In this document: piece by piece, positions 28,169 to 39,261 of the stretch
Layout: every line of letters begins with the position of its first letter
Position numbering within the stretch: the stretch's first letter is position 1
From: Williamsia sp. DF01-3
GTDB lineage: Bacteria > Actinomycetota > Actinomycetes > Mycobacteriales > Mycobacteriaceae
Direction of reading: 5' to 3'
Assembly: GCF_023051145.1 (NCBI RefSeq)
Contig: NZ_JALKFS010000005.1
Coordinates: forward strand, 2,311,733-2,375,732
Length of the DNA stretch: 64,000 nucleotides
Position numbers and translations under genes: made by a program
Notes under the pieces: model-generated
What the model saw: the letters and a program-made list of their open reading frames with translations, nothing else
What the model was told of the DNA's origin: nothing
The model's database searches: none

Positions 28169-28561
28169 TCAGTCCTCGTCTTTGGCGTGCATCGTCGCGT
28201 CGGCGTAGCCGCGGCAGTAATCCCAGGTGACGTACGCCTCGGGACTGGGGTCAACGGCCGGCTCATGCGGTCGTACCGTGCCCTCGACCAGGAGCTGCAG
28301 CAGGTTTGCGCGCAGCATGTCCCAGTCGTGATAGTGGTCGAGCTGGCAGTCGTCGCACACCACGACGAGACCGCGGATCCCCTGGCGGTGCAGAAGTGCC
28401 TCGTAGACAGCGAGATCGGCGAGGTCTTCCTCGATCGCCATGCGTTCGTTCGCGTCCAGTGGCTCACCGGGTGGGGCGGCGTCCAACGCCGCCGACGGGT
28501 CCCCTCGGGGATCGTCGGCGAACGGGTCCGGTGGCAGCCCCGGCGGCAGATGATCTCGCAC
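28169..28561 (-). CDS. DUF5319 family protein
   Basis: This 130-aa conserved actinobacterial protein begins MRDHLPPGLPPDPFADDP and is colinear with M. tuberculosis Rv3412. A CDDCQLDHYHDWD segment puts two cysteines and two histidines close together, a possible metal site, and the C-terminal YVTWDYCRGYADATM is well conserved. The GTG start at 28561 is chosen by homology; a much longer in-frame reading on this strand is only the antisense of guaB2 and guaB3. The function is unknown. It lies tail-to-tail with rsdA and head-to-head with guaB2. Confidence 0.88.
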   Translation of the reverse strand: MRDHLPPGLPPDPFADDPRGDPSAALDAAPPGEPLDANERMAIEEDLADLAVYEALLHRQGIRGLVVVCDDCQLDHYHDWDMLRANLLQLLVEGTVRPHEPAVDPSPEAYVTWDYCRGYADATMHAKDED

Positions 28562-28660
28562 GCTGACCACGGTAGTCAGCCTCACCCCACCGGCGCCAGT
28601 CTGTGCACCGCATGAATGAAAGATCGACGCCGGTTGGATGAACGATCCTCCTTCACATAG

Positions 28661-30385
<1,725 letters not shown>

Positions 30386-30499
30386 GTTCTCAAGGCGGCC
30401 GGCACCGATCCGATTCGGGCAGGTCGAGTCAGTTCGTGAACCGGTCTGTCGGTGCTCACCGATGCGGTTCTGTGTGCAGCAGTGACGAAAGGCACCCTC

Positions 30500-31642
30500 G
30501 TGCGTGATCATGTGGACATCGGGATGGGCCGTACGGCCCGTCGGACGTTCGAACTCAGCGACATCAACATCGTGCCGTCTCGGCGCACCCGCTCGTCGAA
30601 AGAGGTGTCGACCGCGTGGCAGCTCGATGCCTACCGGTTCGAGATCCCCATCTTGAGTCACCCCACGGACGCGCTCGTCTCGCCGCAGTCGGCTGTCGAA
30701 CTGGGTCGGCACGGGGGTCTCGGCGTCCTCAACGGTGAAGGTCTCTGGGCTCGCCACCGCGATGTCGAGGCCAAGATCGCCGAGGTGGTGCGGATCGCCG
30801 AGGACGAGATCGATCCGACCGCGGCAGTGCGCAAGCTGCAGGAACTCCATGCGGCGCCGATCGATCCTGACCTGCTCGGTCAGGCTGTCTCGTCGATTCG
30901 TGAGTCCGGCGTCACCACCGCGGTGCGGGTCAGCCCACAAAAGGCTGCCGAGCTCACGCCGGTGCTTGTGGCAGCAGGGGTGGAGCTCCTGGTCATCCAC
31001 GGCACGATCATTTCCGCCGAGCATGTCTCCCAAGGAGATTCCGAACCGCTGAACCTCAAGACGTTCATCGCCGAACTGGACGTACCGGTGATCGCCGGTG
31101 GCGTGCACGACCACCGCACCGCCCTGCACCTGATGCGTACCGGTGCTGCTGCGGTGATCGTCGGTTACGGCTCCACCGCCGGGGCCACCACCACCGGGGA
31201 AGTCCTCGGGATAGGGGTTCCGATGGCCACGGCCATCGCCGATGCCGCAGCGGCCCGTCGCGACTACCTCGATGAAACCGGCGGTCGCTACGTGCACGTG
31301 ATCGCCGACGGCGACATCCACAACTCCGGCGAGCTCGCCAAGGCGATTGCCTGCGGCGCCGACGCCGCCGTCCTGGGCACACCTCTGGCTGCGGCAGCCT
31401 CGGCGCCCGGCCGCGGTTATTACTGGTCCGCTGCCGCCGCGCATCCGTCGATGCCTCGTGGCGCACTGCTGGCCGTGGCCGAGGACGAAGGCAGGCCGGA
31501 TCTGCAGACGGTGTTGCACGGGCCCACCGACGACCCGTTCGGACATCTCAACATCGTTGGCGCATTGCGGCGTTCGATGGCCAAGGCCGGCTACTCCGAC
31601 CTCAAGGAGTTCCAGAAGGTCGGCCTGTCGGCCTGCGATTGA
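30500..31642 (+). CDS. guaB3: GuaB3 family IMP dehydrogenase-related protein
   Basis: This 380-aa IMPDH/GMP-reductase-superfamily barrel lacks CBS domains, typical of GuaB3 in actinobacteria. The core IGMGRTARRTFELSDINIVPSRRTRSSKEVSTAW is family-specific; HPTDALVSPQSA, GGVHDHRTALHLMRTGAAAVIVGYG and the C-terminal RRSMAKAGYSDLKEFQKV are also recognisable. The cysteine of the GuaB catalytic loop is not in its usual place, and the activity is not the same as that of GuaB2. GTG 30500 is preceded by GAAAGG seven bases upstream. Confidence 0.93.
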   Translation: MRDHVDIGMGRTARRTFELSDINIVPSRRTRSSKEVSTAWQLDAYRFEIPILSHPTDALVSPQSAVELGRHGGLGVLNGEGLWARHRDVEAKIAEVVRIAEDEIDPTAAVRKLQELHAAPIDPDLLGQAVSSIRESGVTTAVRVSPQKAAELTPVLVAAGVELLVIHGTIISAEHVSQGDSEPLNLKTFIAELDVPVIAGGVHDHRTALHLMRTGAAAVIVGYGSTAGATTTGEVLGIGVPMATAIADAAAARRDYLDETGGRYVHVIADGDIHNSGELAKAIACGADAAVLGTPLAAAASAPGRGYYWSAAAAHPSMPRGALLAVAEDEGRPDLQTVLHGPTDDPFGHLNIVGALRRSMAKAGYSDLKEFQKVGLSACD

Positions 31643-31684
31643 CCACTCGCTCCTGGCTCTTCTCACGCGAGAATTCGCCATACA

Positions 31685-31698
31685 TTACCGGCCGGTAA
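31685..31698. promoter_or_regulatory. Perfect palindrome before choD, candidate operator
   Basis: TTACCGGCCGGTAA is a perfect 14-bp palindrome ending seven bases before the first choD ATG. Its form resembles TetR-family operators of actinobacteria. Which regulator binds it is unknown. Confidence 0.5.
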
Positions 31699-31705
31699 CG
31701 TACCA

Positions 31706-33519
31706 ATGTACGATGGCGTGGTGTCTGTATCACGCGGTAACAGCTACTCCCAGCCCGAGCAGCCGGCCACTCGCGAGAAGCACGATTACGACGTATTGAT
31801 CGTCGGATCGGGCTTCGGCGGGAGTGTCAGCGCCTTACGGCTGGTCGAGAAGGGCTACAAGGTCGGTGTCGTCGAAGCGGGCCGGCGGTACGCCGACGAC
31901 CAGTTCGCCAAAACCAGTTGGCGACTGCACAAGTGGCTGTGGGCTCCCAAGCTCGGGATGTTCGGCATTCAACGCATTCATCTGCTCAAAGACGTGATGG
32001 TGATGGCCGGTGCGGGCGTCGGCGGTGGGTCGCTGAACTATGCCAACACACTCTACAAACCGCCGACACCGTTCTTCCGGGATCCACAGTGGGAGCACAT
32101 CACCGACTGGGAGAGCGAGCTGTCGCCGTACTACGACCAGGCCAGCCGCATGCTGGGTGTGGTCAGCACCCCTATCGTCACCCACGCCGACCGCGTCATG
32201 CGGCAGGTGGCCGACGAGATGGGGGTGGGGGACACCTTCGGGCCGACCCCCGTAGGCGTCTTCTTCGGTGAGAAGTCCGGTGGCACAGGAACTCCGGGTG
32301 AGCGGGTGGCCGATCCGTACTTCGGTGGCGCAGGCCCTGACCGGACAGTGTGTGTCGAGTGTGGCGCCTGCATGACCGGATGCCGGTACGGCGCGAAGAA
32401 CACCCTGCTGAAGAACTACCTCGGTCTTGCCGAATCACGCGGGGCGACGATTCTCGACCGCACCACGGTCACCGGGCTGGATCCGCAAGCAGACGGCAGC
32501 TGGAAGGTGCACACGGCTCGGTCGGCGGCCTGGGGCCGGATCGGTGCCCGCCGCCGGACCCTGACCGCGGGTCAGGTGATCGTCGCCGCAGGTACGTTCA
32601 ACACCCAGAAGATCATGCACCTGGCCAAGGACAGGGGTTCGCTGCCGGAACTTTCCGAAACGCTGGGTGTGCTGACCCGCACCAACTCCGAATCGATCTT
32701 GGGTGCGATGCGCCGTTCCTACGACCCGGCGCAGGATTTCTCCGAGGGCATCGCGATCACCTCGTCCTTCCACCCGTCGCCCGACACCCACATCGAACCA
32801 GTCCGATATGGCAAGGGATCCAACGCCATTGCGGCGCTGCAGACATTCCTCACCGACGACAAGCCGGGTCGGTCGAGGCGGCTCAGCTGCTCGACAAGGC
32901 CCGTGAAGAGGGCTGGCGGGGCGTTCTGCAGCTGATCTGGTTGCGGCGTTGGAGTCAGCGCACGGTGATCCTGCTGGTGATGCAGAACCGGAACAATTCG
33001 CTCACCACCTTCGTGAAGAAGTTTGGGCCGTGGCGTCTTGTCACCACCAAACAGGGCCATGGGGAGCCCAACCCCACGTGGATCCCGGCGGGTAACGAAG
33101 CCACCGAGCGCGCGGCGAAACAGTTCGACGGTCTGCCCGGCGGAACCTGGGGAGATGTGTTCAACATGCCGCTCACCGCTCACTACCTCGGCGGGTGTGT
33201 GATCTCTGACAGTCCCGACACCGGTGTGATCGACCCCTACCACCGGGTGTGGAATTACCCGACTTTGCACATCACCGACGGTGCGGCCATCTCGGCGAAC
33301 CTCGGGGTCAATCCCTCGCTGTCGATCTGTGCCCAGGCCGAGCGCGCAATTGCGTTGTGGCCCAACAAGGGTGAGCGCGACAACCGGCCGCCGCAGGGCG
33401 AGCCCTACGAGCGGATCTCGCCGACGCCGCCCAAGTCGCCGGTGGTTCCGGCGGATGCGCCCGGTGCGCTTCGGCTGCCACTGACGGTGATCACCAAGAC
33501 CGACGGTGTGAGCGCCTGA
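31706..33519 (+). pseudogene. choD: Cholesterol oxidase ChoD (GMC-type), frameshifted
   Basis: This flavin oxidoreductase is of the ChoD type, which converts cholesterol to cholest-4-en-3-one. The FAD-binding loop VLIVGSGFGGSVSALRL is followed by GAGVGGGSLNYANTLY, a cysteine-rich CVECGACMTGCRYGAKNT, and NSESILGAM. The frame from 31706 breaks after LTDDKPG and ends at 32935; the second part (VEAAQLLDKAREE... to HYLGGCVISDSPDTG and NPSLSICAQAERA) continues in another frame to 33519. Adding one G to GGG at 32866-32868 restores a 604-aa protein. No other defect is seen, so a sequencing error or a very recent mutation is likely. It lies between guaB3 and guaA, as in M. tuberculosis. Confidence 0.9.
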
Positions 33520-33570
33520 GTACCGACCTCGTCCGGTTGCCGGTGGGACGGGCCCGACCCCGGCCGGGTT

Positions 33571-33583
33571 TAGACTGACAGGC
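33571..33583 (+). promoter_or_regulatory. Candidate leaderless promoter for guaA
   Basis: TAGACT at 33571-33576 is followed by exactly seven bases and the GTG start of guaA. That is the spacing expected when transcription begins at the start codon, a common arrangement in this order. Confidence 0.5.
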
Positions 33584-35176
33584 GTGGCAGACAGCGAAGA
33601 TACAGGTGTGGAATCAGCGGCTCCGCGACCGGTTCTGGTGGTCGATTTCGGGGCGCAGTACGCCCAGCTGATCGCGCGTCGCGTGCGTGAGGCCCGGATC
33701 TACTCCGAGGTGATCCCCCATACCGCCGACCTGGACGAGATCAAGGCGAAGAATCCGGTCGCGCTGATCCTGTCCGGGGGACCTGCGTCGGTCTATGCGG
33801 ACGACGCCCCGGGAATCGACGGCGATCTGTTCGACCTCGGCGTTCCGGTGTTCGGGATCTGCTACGGCTACCAGGCCATGGCGAATGCGCTGGGCGGCGT
33901 GGTGGCCAACACCGGCGGGCGCGAGTTCGGTCGAACCACGATGACCACTGAGGGCGGCGTGCTGCACTCGGGCACCCCGGCCCAACAGCCGGTGTGGATG
34001 AGCCACAACGACGCGGTCCAGGAACCGCCGCCCGGGTTCGAGGTCACCGCGTCGACGGCGGGCGCTCCGGTCGCAGCGTTCGAGAGCATCGAACGTCAGA
34101 TGGCCGGTGTGCAGTATCACCCTGAGGTGATGCACACACCGCACGGGCAACAGATCCTGACCCGGTTCCTGCATGAGGTCGCGGACCTCAAGCCCACCTG
34201 GACCGCGGCGAACATCGCCGATGCGCTTGTGGAGCAGGTCCGACAACAGATCGGTGACGGCACCGCCATCTGCGGGCTGTCCGGCGGTGTCGACTCGGCG
34301 GTGGCTGCCGCGCTGGTACAGCGGGCCATCGGAGATCGTCTGACCTGCGTCTTCGTCGACCACGGATTGCTGCGGGCCGGGGAACGCGAGCAGGTTCAGC
34401 AGGACTTCGTGGCCGCTACCGGCGCTCGTCTGGTGACGGTTGATGCCGAGGAGACGTTCCTGCGTGAGTTGGCAGGCGTCAGTGATCCGGAGGCCAAACG
34501 TAAGATCATCGGCCGCGAATTCATCCGCGCCTTCGAAGGCGCGGTGAGCGATGTGCTCGGCGACCGGGCGGCCGAAGGGGAGAAGGTCGACTTCCTCGTG
34601 CAGGGCACCTTGTATCCCGACGTCGTGGAGTCGGGCGGCGGAACCGGTACGGCGAACATCAAGAGTCATCACAACGTCGGTGGCCTGCCAGAGGATCTCG
34701 AGTTCAGTTTGGTGGAGCCACTGCGCCTGCTGTTCAAAGACGAGGTCCGGGCTGTCGGGCGTGAGTTGGGTCTGCCGGAGGAGATCGTCGGACGCCAGCC
34801 CTTCCCGGGTCCGGGTCTGGCGATCCGAATTGTCGGCGAGGTCACCGCAGACCGTCTCGAACTCCTCAGAAAAGCTGATCTGATCACCCGTGAGGAACTG
34901 ACGTCCGCCGGTTTGGATCACCAGATCTGGCAGTGTCCGGTGGTTCTGCTCGCCGACGTGCGCAGTGTGGGTGTGCAGGGCGACGGCCGCACGTACGGCC
35001 ATCCGATCGTGTTGCGTCCGGTGTCGAGTGAAGATGCGATGACGGCCGACTGGACCCGCATCCCTTACGAGGTGCTCGAACAGATCTCGACACGGATCAC
35101 CAACGAGGTGCCTGAGGTGAATCGGGTGGTACTCGACGTCACCAGCAAGCCCCCGGGCACCATCGAATGGGAATAG
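33584..35176 (+). CDS. guaA: GMP synthase (glutamine-hydrolysing)
   Basis: GuaA makes GMP from XMP, ATP and glutamine. At 530 aa it has the usual length. The N-terminal class I amidotransferase has [20 protein letters not shown], the nucleophile in [11 protein letters not shown] and the histidine in [10 protein letters not shown]. The ATP pyrophosphatase has the P-loop [15 protein letters not shown], and the C-terminal dimer domain ends [16 protein letters not shown] 33584 is the start. Together with guaB2 it completes the IMP-to-GMP pathway in this window. Confidence 0.97.
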   Translation: MADSEDTGVESAAPRPVLVVDFGAQYAQLIARRVREARIYSEVIPHTADLDEIKAKNPVALILSGGPASVYADDAPGIDGDLFDLGVPVFGICYGYQAMANALGGVVANTGGREFGRTTMTTEGGVLHSGTPAQQPVWMSHNDAVQEPPPGFEVTASTAGAPVAAFESIERQMAGVQYHPEVMHTPHGQQILTRFLHEVADLKPTWTAANIADALVEQVRQQIGDGTAICGLSGGVDSAVAAALVQRAIGDRLTCVFVDHGLLRAGEREQVQQDFVAATGARLVTVDAEETFLRELAGVSDPEAKRKIIGREFIRAFEGAVSDVLGDRAAEGEKVDFLVQGTLYPDVVESGGGTGTANIKSHHNVGGLPEDLEFSLVEPLRLLFKDEVRAVGRELGLPEEIVGRQPFPGPGLAIRIVGEVTADRLELLRKADLITREELTSAGLDHQIWQCPVVLLADVRSVGVQGDGRTYGHPIVLRPVSSEDAMTADWTRIPYEVLEQISTRITNEVPEVNRVVLDVTSKPPGTIEWE

Positions 35177-35568
35177 GTTCGCTGTCGTGCCTGTGGGCGC
35201 GGCGCGTTCCATTCGTCGGCGTGAATGAATAATTTCACTCCCGTATTGGCTTTATCCTTCCATTCGTTCTGAATCGGATGTCCGGCCATTGTTTCAGGCT
35301 GCGACCAGCACGCATTTCAATGTTTGATTTGTGTCTGCCTACTGTGAACATGCTGACCAATCATCAGAATGATCGCCGGGGCAAGCCTGAATCGTCTCCG
35401 TGCTACGTTGTAAAAGTAATGGTGAGTACGAGCGGGGTCGTATCACCGAATTGTCGAATCGGCCTCGTTCGTGAATTCGCCATTCGGGCAACAAGGTGAA
35501 GTACACGGTTCATATGTGGGACACAACACGTTTATGTTGTATCTCCGCGAACAGGTTGGGGGCATCAG
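35177..35568. other. Intergenic region after guaA
   Basis: These 392 bp contain no gene I can support. Base composition is clearly richer in A and T than the window average (for example 35220-35280 and 35490-35560). A weak hairpin GTGAA-N8-TTCAC near 35220-35237 could end guaA transcription. The shift in composition together with the methyltransferase that follows may mark an acquired segment. Confidence 0.4.
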
Positions 35569-36243
35569 GTGGCGATCATGAACGGCAACAATTCGGTCAA
35601 AGAACGTTGGTCTCTTCTTCGAATCGAAGACCATGACCACATCGCATCGGATTCGAGACACTGGAATTTCAACACCCATTACTACCCATTCATCGAGCGG
35701 TCGCTGCAAGGACGAGCAGAGTCGGTGCTCGACGTCGGATCGGGCGAGGGAATGCTGACCCGACTTCTACGCCGATCCATACCGCACGTGGTCGGGATCG
35801 ACTGCGATGAGGCGAGCGTCGACATGGCGGCGGCGAAGTCGGACGACATCGACTACATCTGTGGTGACGTCCTCAGCCATCCGTTCGAACCGGAGTCCTT
35901 CGATGCGGTCGTCTCGGTTGCGACACTGCATCACATGGATCCCCGTCAGGGCCTGCAGCGCATGGGGGAACTCATCCGTCCTGGCGGAACGCTGGTCGTG
36001 GTCGGCTGTGCGGGCAGCGTAGGCCTTCGCGATCGTGCGTTGGACTACGCATCCATCGTGGCCGCGGGCGCCACGGTGGCACGGCGGAACGTGTGGAAAC
36101 AGCCGTCGCCCATTGTGTGGCCGCCGCCGGTCTCGTATCGGGAAATGCGCACACATGCGTCCGAACTCCTGCCCGGATCACGGTTTCGACGCGAATTGCT
36201 CTTTCGCTACTCGATTACGTGGACAAAGCCGCTTTCGCGGTGA
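35569..36243 (+). CDS. Class I SAM-dependent methyltransferase
   Basis: This 224-aa methyltransferase has the SAM-binding motif I SVLDVGSGEGMLTRLL near residues 48-62, the acidic end of strand 2 in VVGIDCDEAS, motif II around FEPESFDAVVSVATLHHM, and RPGGTLVVVGC. The N-terminal VKERWSLLRIEDHDHIASDSRHWNFN is typical of a family of small-molecule methyltransferases. GTG 35569 is used because GGGGG lies six bases upstream; ATG 35578 is an alternative. The substrate is unknown. It stands alone between an AT-rich gap and a strong terminator. Confidence 0.85.
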   Translation: MAIMNGNNSVKERWSLLRIEDHDHIASDSRHWNFNTHYYPFIERSLQGRAESVLDVGSGEGMLTRLLRRSIPHVVGIDCDEASVDMAAAKSDDIDYICGDVLSHPFEPESFDAVVSVATLHHMDPRQGLQRMGELIRPGGTLVVVGCAGSVGLRDRALDYASIVAAGATVARRNVWKQPSPIVWPPPVSYREMRTHASELLPGSRFRRELLFRYSITWTKPLSR

Positions 36244-36248
36244 ATCAA

Positions 36249-36288
36249 CGCATCGATCCGGCCGCTGTTGCGCGGCCGGATCGATGCG
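36249..36288. terminator. Long bidirectional terminator
   Basis: Arms 36249-36265 and 36272-36288 are perfectly complementary over 17 bp with the loop TGTTGC. It lies between the convergent methyltransferase and small membrane protein genes. Confidence 0.85.
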
Positions 36289-36295
36289 AATATTG

Positions 36296-36511
36296 CTAGC
36301 TGGTCGTTTCGTGCTCGGGCACCCCGGGCAGCTTTTTCTTGTCTCTTCCTCCGCTGAAGATCAGGATGAGTCCCACCCCGACAGCAACGGCGAGCGCGAT
36401 CCACATCGTCGAATCCGAGCCGTTGAGTTCGGGGCCGCCCGCGATGGCCCACAAGGCCACCAATAGTCCGGCAATTCCGGTCACGGCTTGAAATGGTGCG
36501 AACTTAGTCAC
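36296..36511 (-). CDS. Small membrane protein with two transmembrane segments
   Basis: This protein is about 71 aa. Two hydrophobic segments (AVTGIAGLLVALWAIAGG and WIALAVAVGVGLILIFSGG) flank a short polar loop, and the basic tail GRDKKKLPG points to the cytosol. The GTG start overlaps the stop codon of the LiaF/PspC-type gene (GTGACTAA), so it is the second gene of that unit and probably part of the same envelope-stress module. No family was recognised. Confidence 0.7.
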   Translation of the reverse strand: MTKFAPFQAVTGIAGLLVALWAIAGGPELNGSDSTMWIALAVAVGVGLILIFSGGRDKKKLPGVPEHETTS

Positions 36512-37841
36512 GGATGACCTCCACATTTCCGATGTTCGAATGGGCGTCGATGGTCAGCACCGGACCTTGTGATCCATCAGGTCCGCCCTCGAGACCCTCG
36601 GGGCATTTGACCTCTCCGATGGCCACTTCACAATCGGCGCGCAGATTCATGTTCTCGGGCGCGATGATCTTGAAGTCGCCGACACCCATGTCGATCGTCA
36701 CCTTCTTGTCGGCGTCGAGTTCGATTGCGGTGAGGTCGAGTCGTGCCGAACCCATCGTCAGGGAGTACTCGTCCTGGAGATCGGTCACCGAGAGCGGCTT
36801 CCAATCGCGGTCGCCGATGCCGCCCTCGGGCAGGTTCACGTTGCCGATCACCGTGGCGATCACCACGAACCCGGCGAGGGGAATGGCGATCGGGATCAGG
36901 CCACCGCCCTTGCGCACGAATGCACCGATGACCAGTCCGCCGGCGACCACGGCCAACGCGATGGCCCCGACCCGTGCCGGACCGAACCAATCCACCTCCG
37001 TGCCGATCGCCGCCGCGACCGCTGCGACGATGACCGCGATACCGAGCACCACCGGGGTGAAGCGTGACGACGGCTTGCGTTCCACCGGCGACGACGGTTC
37101 CGGTAGATCCCAGGCGAAAGGCGCCGCACCCAGTGGGTCCCATGCAGGTGGGGTCGGGAGAGGCGGTTCGACATCGGAGTCCGCATCCTCACCATCAGTT
37201 TTCTGCGTCGCGTCGGCCGCCGTCGCCGGAGGGTCCTCCTTGAGCCAGGCGCGGGGAGTCCAGCTCTGGAAGTGCCCGCCCGCAGCAGGGGTGTGCACAC
37301 CTGTGGCGGTCTGCCACCACGAACCGCCTGCGGTGACCGGATCGCCGGCAGCCTGTTGCCCCAACGTGTCGGCGCTCGTACCGGGCTCGGGGACCGGTGT
37401 GCGCTGGTAGAGCAACCACCAGCCCAGCATCATCAGCGCCAGGCCGAAGAGACCACCACTGCTCCACGCGAGATGGGGCCCGGCGATCAGGGCCACTACG
37501 GCCACGACGGCCACCGCGACCACGGTCGGCGGGTGGGATGAGGCATGACGCATCCCATGCCCAAAGCGTTTGGGGCGCATAGCCGTTTCCGGAGATGACT
37601 GTGCAGGAGCGCCCTCGGGCAACACGATCCACGCAGCGATGTAGAGCAGGATGCCTGCACCGCCGAACAGAGCCGAGACGATGAACGCCACCTTCACGAG
37701 CGTGGGGTCGACCTTGTACCGGACACCGATCCCGGTGCACACGCCGCCGATCGTCGAACCCGACGCCGCGCGTGCCGGGCGCGTTCGCCACATGTTCTGC
37801 AGTACTTCGGCATTGATGGTGGGACTGGATGCAGCATTCAT
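36504..37841 (-). CDS. PspC/LiaF-type envelope-stress membrane protein
   Basis: In this 445-aa protein an N-terminal PspC domain (GSTIGGVCTGIGVRYKVDPTLVK with a following membrane segment) is followed by more hydrophobic segments. A Pro/Asp-rich cytosolic linker, further membrane segments and a C-terminal LiaF-like beta domain come next (SARLDLTAIELDADKKVTIDMGVGDFKIIAPENMNL). LiaF proteins inhibit a partner histidine kinase until the envelope is damaged. The gene is divergent from a histidine kinase with its own PspC domain and a LuxR regulator, so the three resemble a LiaFSR-like system. Confidence 0.85.
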   Translation of the reverse strand: MNAASSPTINAEVLQNMWRTRPARAASGSTIGGVCTGIGVRYKVDPTLVKVAFIVSALFGGAGILLYIAAWIVLPEGAPAQSSPETAMRPKRFGHGMRHASSHPPTVVAVAVVAVVALIAGPHLAWSSGGLFGLALMMLGWWLLYQRTPVPEPGTSADTLGQQAAGDPVTAGGSWWQTATGVHTPAAGGHFQSWTPRAWLKEDPPATAADATQKTDGEDADSDVEPPLPTPPAWDPLGAAPFAWDLPEPSSPVERKPSSRFTPVVLGIAVIVAAVAAAIGTEVDWFGPARVGAIALAVVAGGLVIGAFVRKGGGLIPIAIPLAGFVVIATVIGNVNLPEGGIGDRDWKPLSVTDLQDEYSLTMGSARLDLTAIELDADKKVTIDMGVGDFKIIAPENMNLRADCEVAIGEVKCPEGLEGGPDGSQGPVLTIDAHSNIGNVEVIRD

Positions 37842-38009
37842 GGTCGAGCTCCGCTTCGCTTCGTCTTCGGGACATCTCCGCTCATGTGTTCAATACTGAT
37901 CACGGGTCGGGCACCGCACCATCGGGATTCACCCTGATCTGCTCCCTGGAATCACATCTGGGGATTGTCCCTGATGTGTGCGACGGCGGGCGCGTGCCAC
38001 TATCGACTG

Positions 38010-39248
38010 GTGCCAACAGTCGAACGTGTCCACCGCCGCGATGGTGGCCGTGTCATCGGCGGGGTCGCCGGAGGCGTGGCCGACCACCTCGGAGTGGACG
38101 CCTTCCGGGTGCGCGTGGTGTTCGTCGTGCTCAGCGCACTGGCCGGGGCCGGCGTGTGCGCCTACGGTCTGCTCTGGTTCATGTGCCCGCCGGGTACCGA
38201 CACCGAACCGCCGACCTCCTCCGAACGGCGGCAGGGAATCGGCCTGGCGATCGTCGGCGTGGTCGCAGTGGTGTCGGTGGGGTTCGTGGCCTCAGGCACC
38301 CCCGCGCAGTTCCTCATCCCGCTGGTGGTGGTGGCGGTTGGCGCATCACTTGTCTGGCGCGAACTCGATTCGACATGGAGGCCCAGATCCGCGTCGGCCC
38401 GGGCGATCACCTGGACCCGAATCGCCGGTGGCGCAACGCTGGTGGTGATCGGCCTGGTGGTGGTGGTGCTGGCCGGGAACAACCGGATCGGCGGGTTGAG
38501 CACCACGTTGCTGGCCGTCGCCGCGACGGTACTGGGTGTGCTGCTGCTGACGATCCCGTTGTGGTTGCGGATGGCCCGGATGCTGGGTGCCGAACGCGCC
38601 GCACGCATCCGCAACGCCGAACGGGAAGAGATCGCCGCGCACCTCCACGATTCTGTGCTGCAGACCCTGGCACTGATCCAGAAGCGGTCGGGACATGCCG
38701 AAGAGGTGCAGCGCCTGGCGCGGAGTCAGGAACGCGAGCTGCGCCGCTACCTGTTCGAAGGTGAAGGGCAGCAGAGCGATTCGCTGACCACCGCACTCAA
38801 GGCCGTTGCCGCCGAGGTCGAAGACCACTACGGCGTCGAAGTCGAGGTGGTGACCGTCGGCGACGTCACGGCCGATGACCCCTCCTGGAGTGGCGATCAC
38901 CGTCGATGGGCTGCGCTGATCGCGGCGACGCGGGAGGCACTTGTCAACGCCGCCAAACACTCCGGGGAACGCTCGGTTGATGTGTACGCCGAGGTGGAGA
39001 GCTCCCAGGTGGAGGTGTTCGTCCGCGACCGTGGCGTCGGCTTCGACCCCGACCAGGTGCCAGAAGATCGCCGCGGGGTGTCGGGGTCGATCAAGGCGCG
39101 GGTACAGCGGCACGGCGGTAGCGTTGAGATCAAGTCGACCGCCGGTCGAGGGGTCGATGTCCGGATGTCGATGCCGCGTGGCGGCGAGACGCCGTTGGTC
39201 ACGGACCTCGGTGAGGACGCCGGTTCCGAATCGGACGCGGTGAATTGA
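38010..39248 (+). CDS. PspC-domain sensor histidine kinase
   Basis: In this protein of about 412 aa an N-terminal PspC domain (RVIGGVAGGVADHLGVDAFRVRVVFVVLSALAG) and several membrane segments precede a HisKA_3-type dimerisation domain, with the phosphorylated histidine in IAAHLHDSVLQTLALI. The ATPase domain has an N-box EALVNAAKHSG and a G-box DRGVGFDP. This is a NarL/LiaS-type kinase. GTG 38010 is chosen because the PspC domain begins soon after; an in-frame TTG at 37965 would add 15 residues. The response regulator gene follows 13 bp later. Confidence 0.9.
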   Translation: MPTVERVHRRDGGRVIGGVAGGVADHLGVDAFRVRVVFVVLSALAGAGVCAYGLLWFMCPPGTDTEPPTSSERRQGIGLAIVGVVAVVSVGFVASGTPAQFLIPLVVVAVGASLVWRELDSTWRPRSASARAITWTRIAGGATLVVIGLVVVVLAGNNRIGGLSTTLLAVAATVLGVLLLTIPLWLRMARMLGAERAARIRNAEREEIAAHLHDSVLQTLALIQKRSGHAEEVQRLARSQERELRRYLFEGEGQQSDSLTTALKAVAAEVEDHYGVEVEVVTVGDVTADDPSWSGDHRRWAALIAATREALVNAAKHSGERSVDVYAEVESSQVEVFVRDRGVGFDPDQVPEDRRGVSGSIKARVQRHGGSVEIKSTAGRGVDVRMSMPRGGETPLVTDLGEDAGSESDAVN

Positions 39249-39261
39249 GAGAGTTGGGGCG

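Noticed and set aside
33614-35212. 532-codon minus-strand open frame over guaA
   Set aside because: Antisense shadow of guaA; composition is unnatural and no domain is visible.
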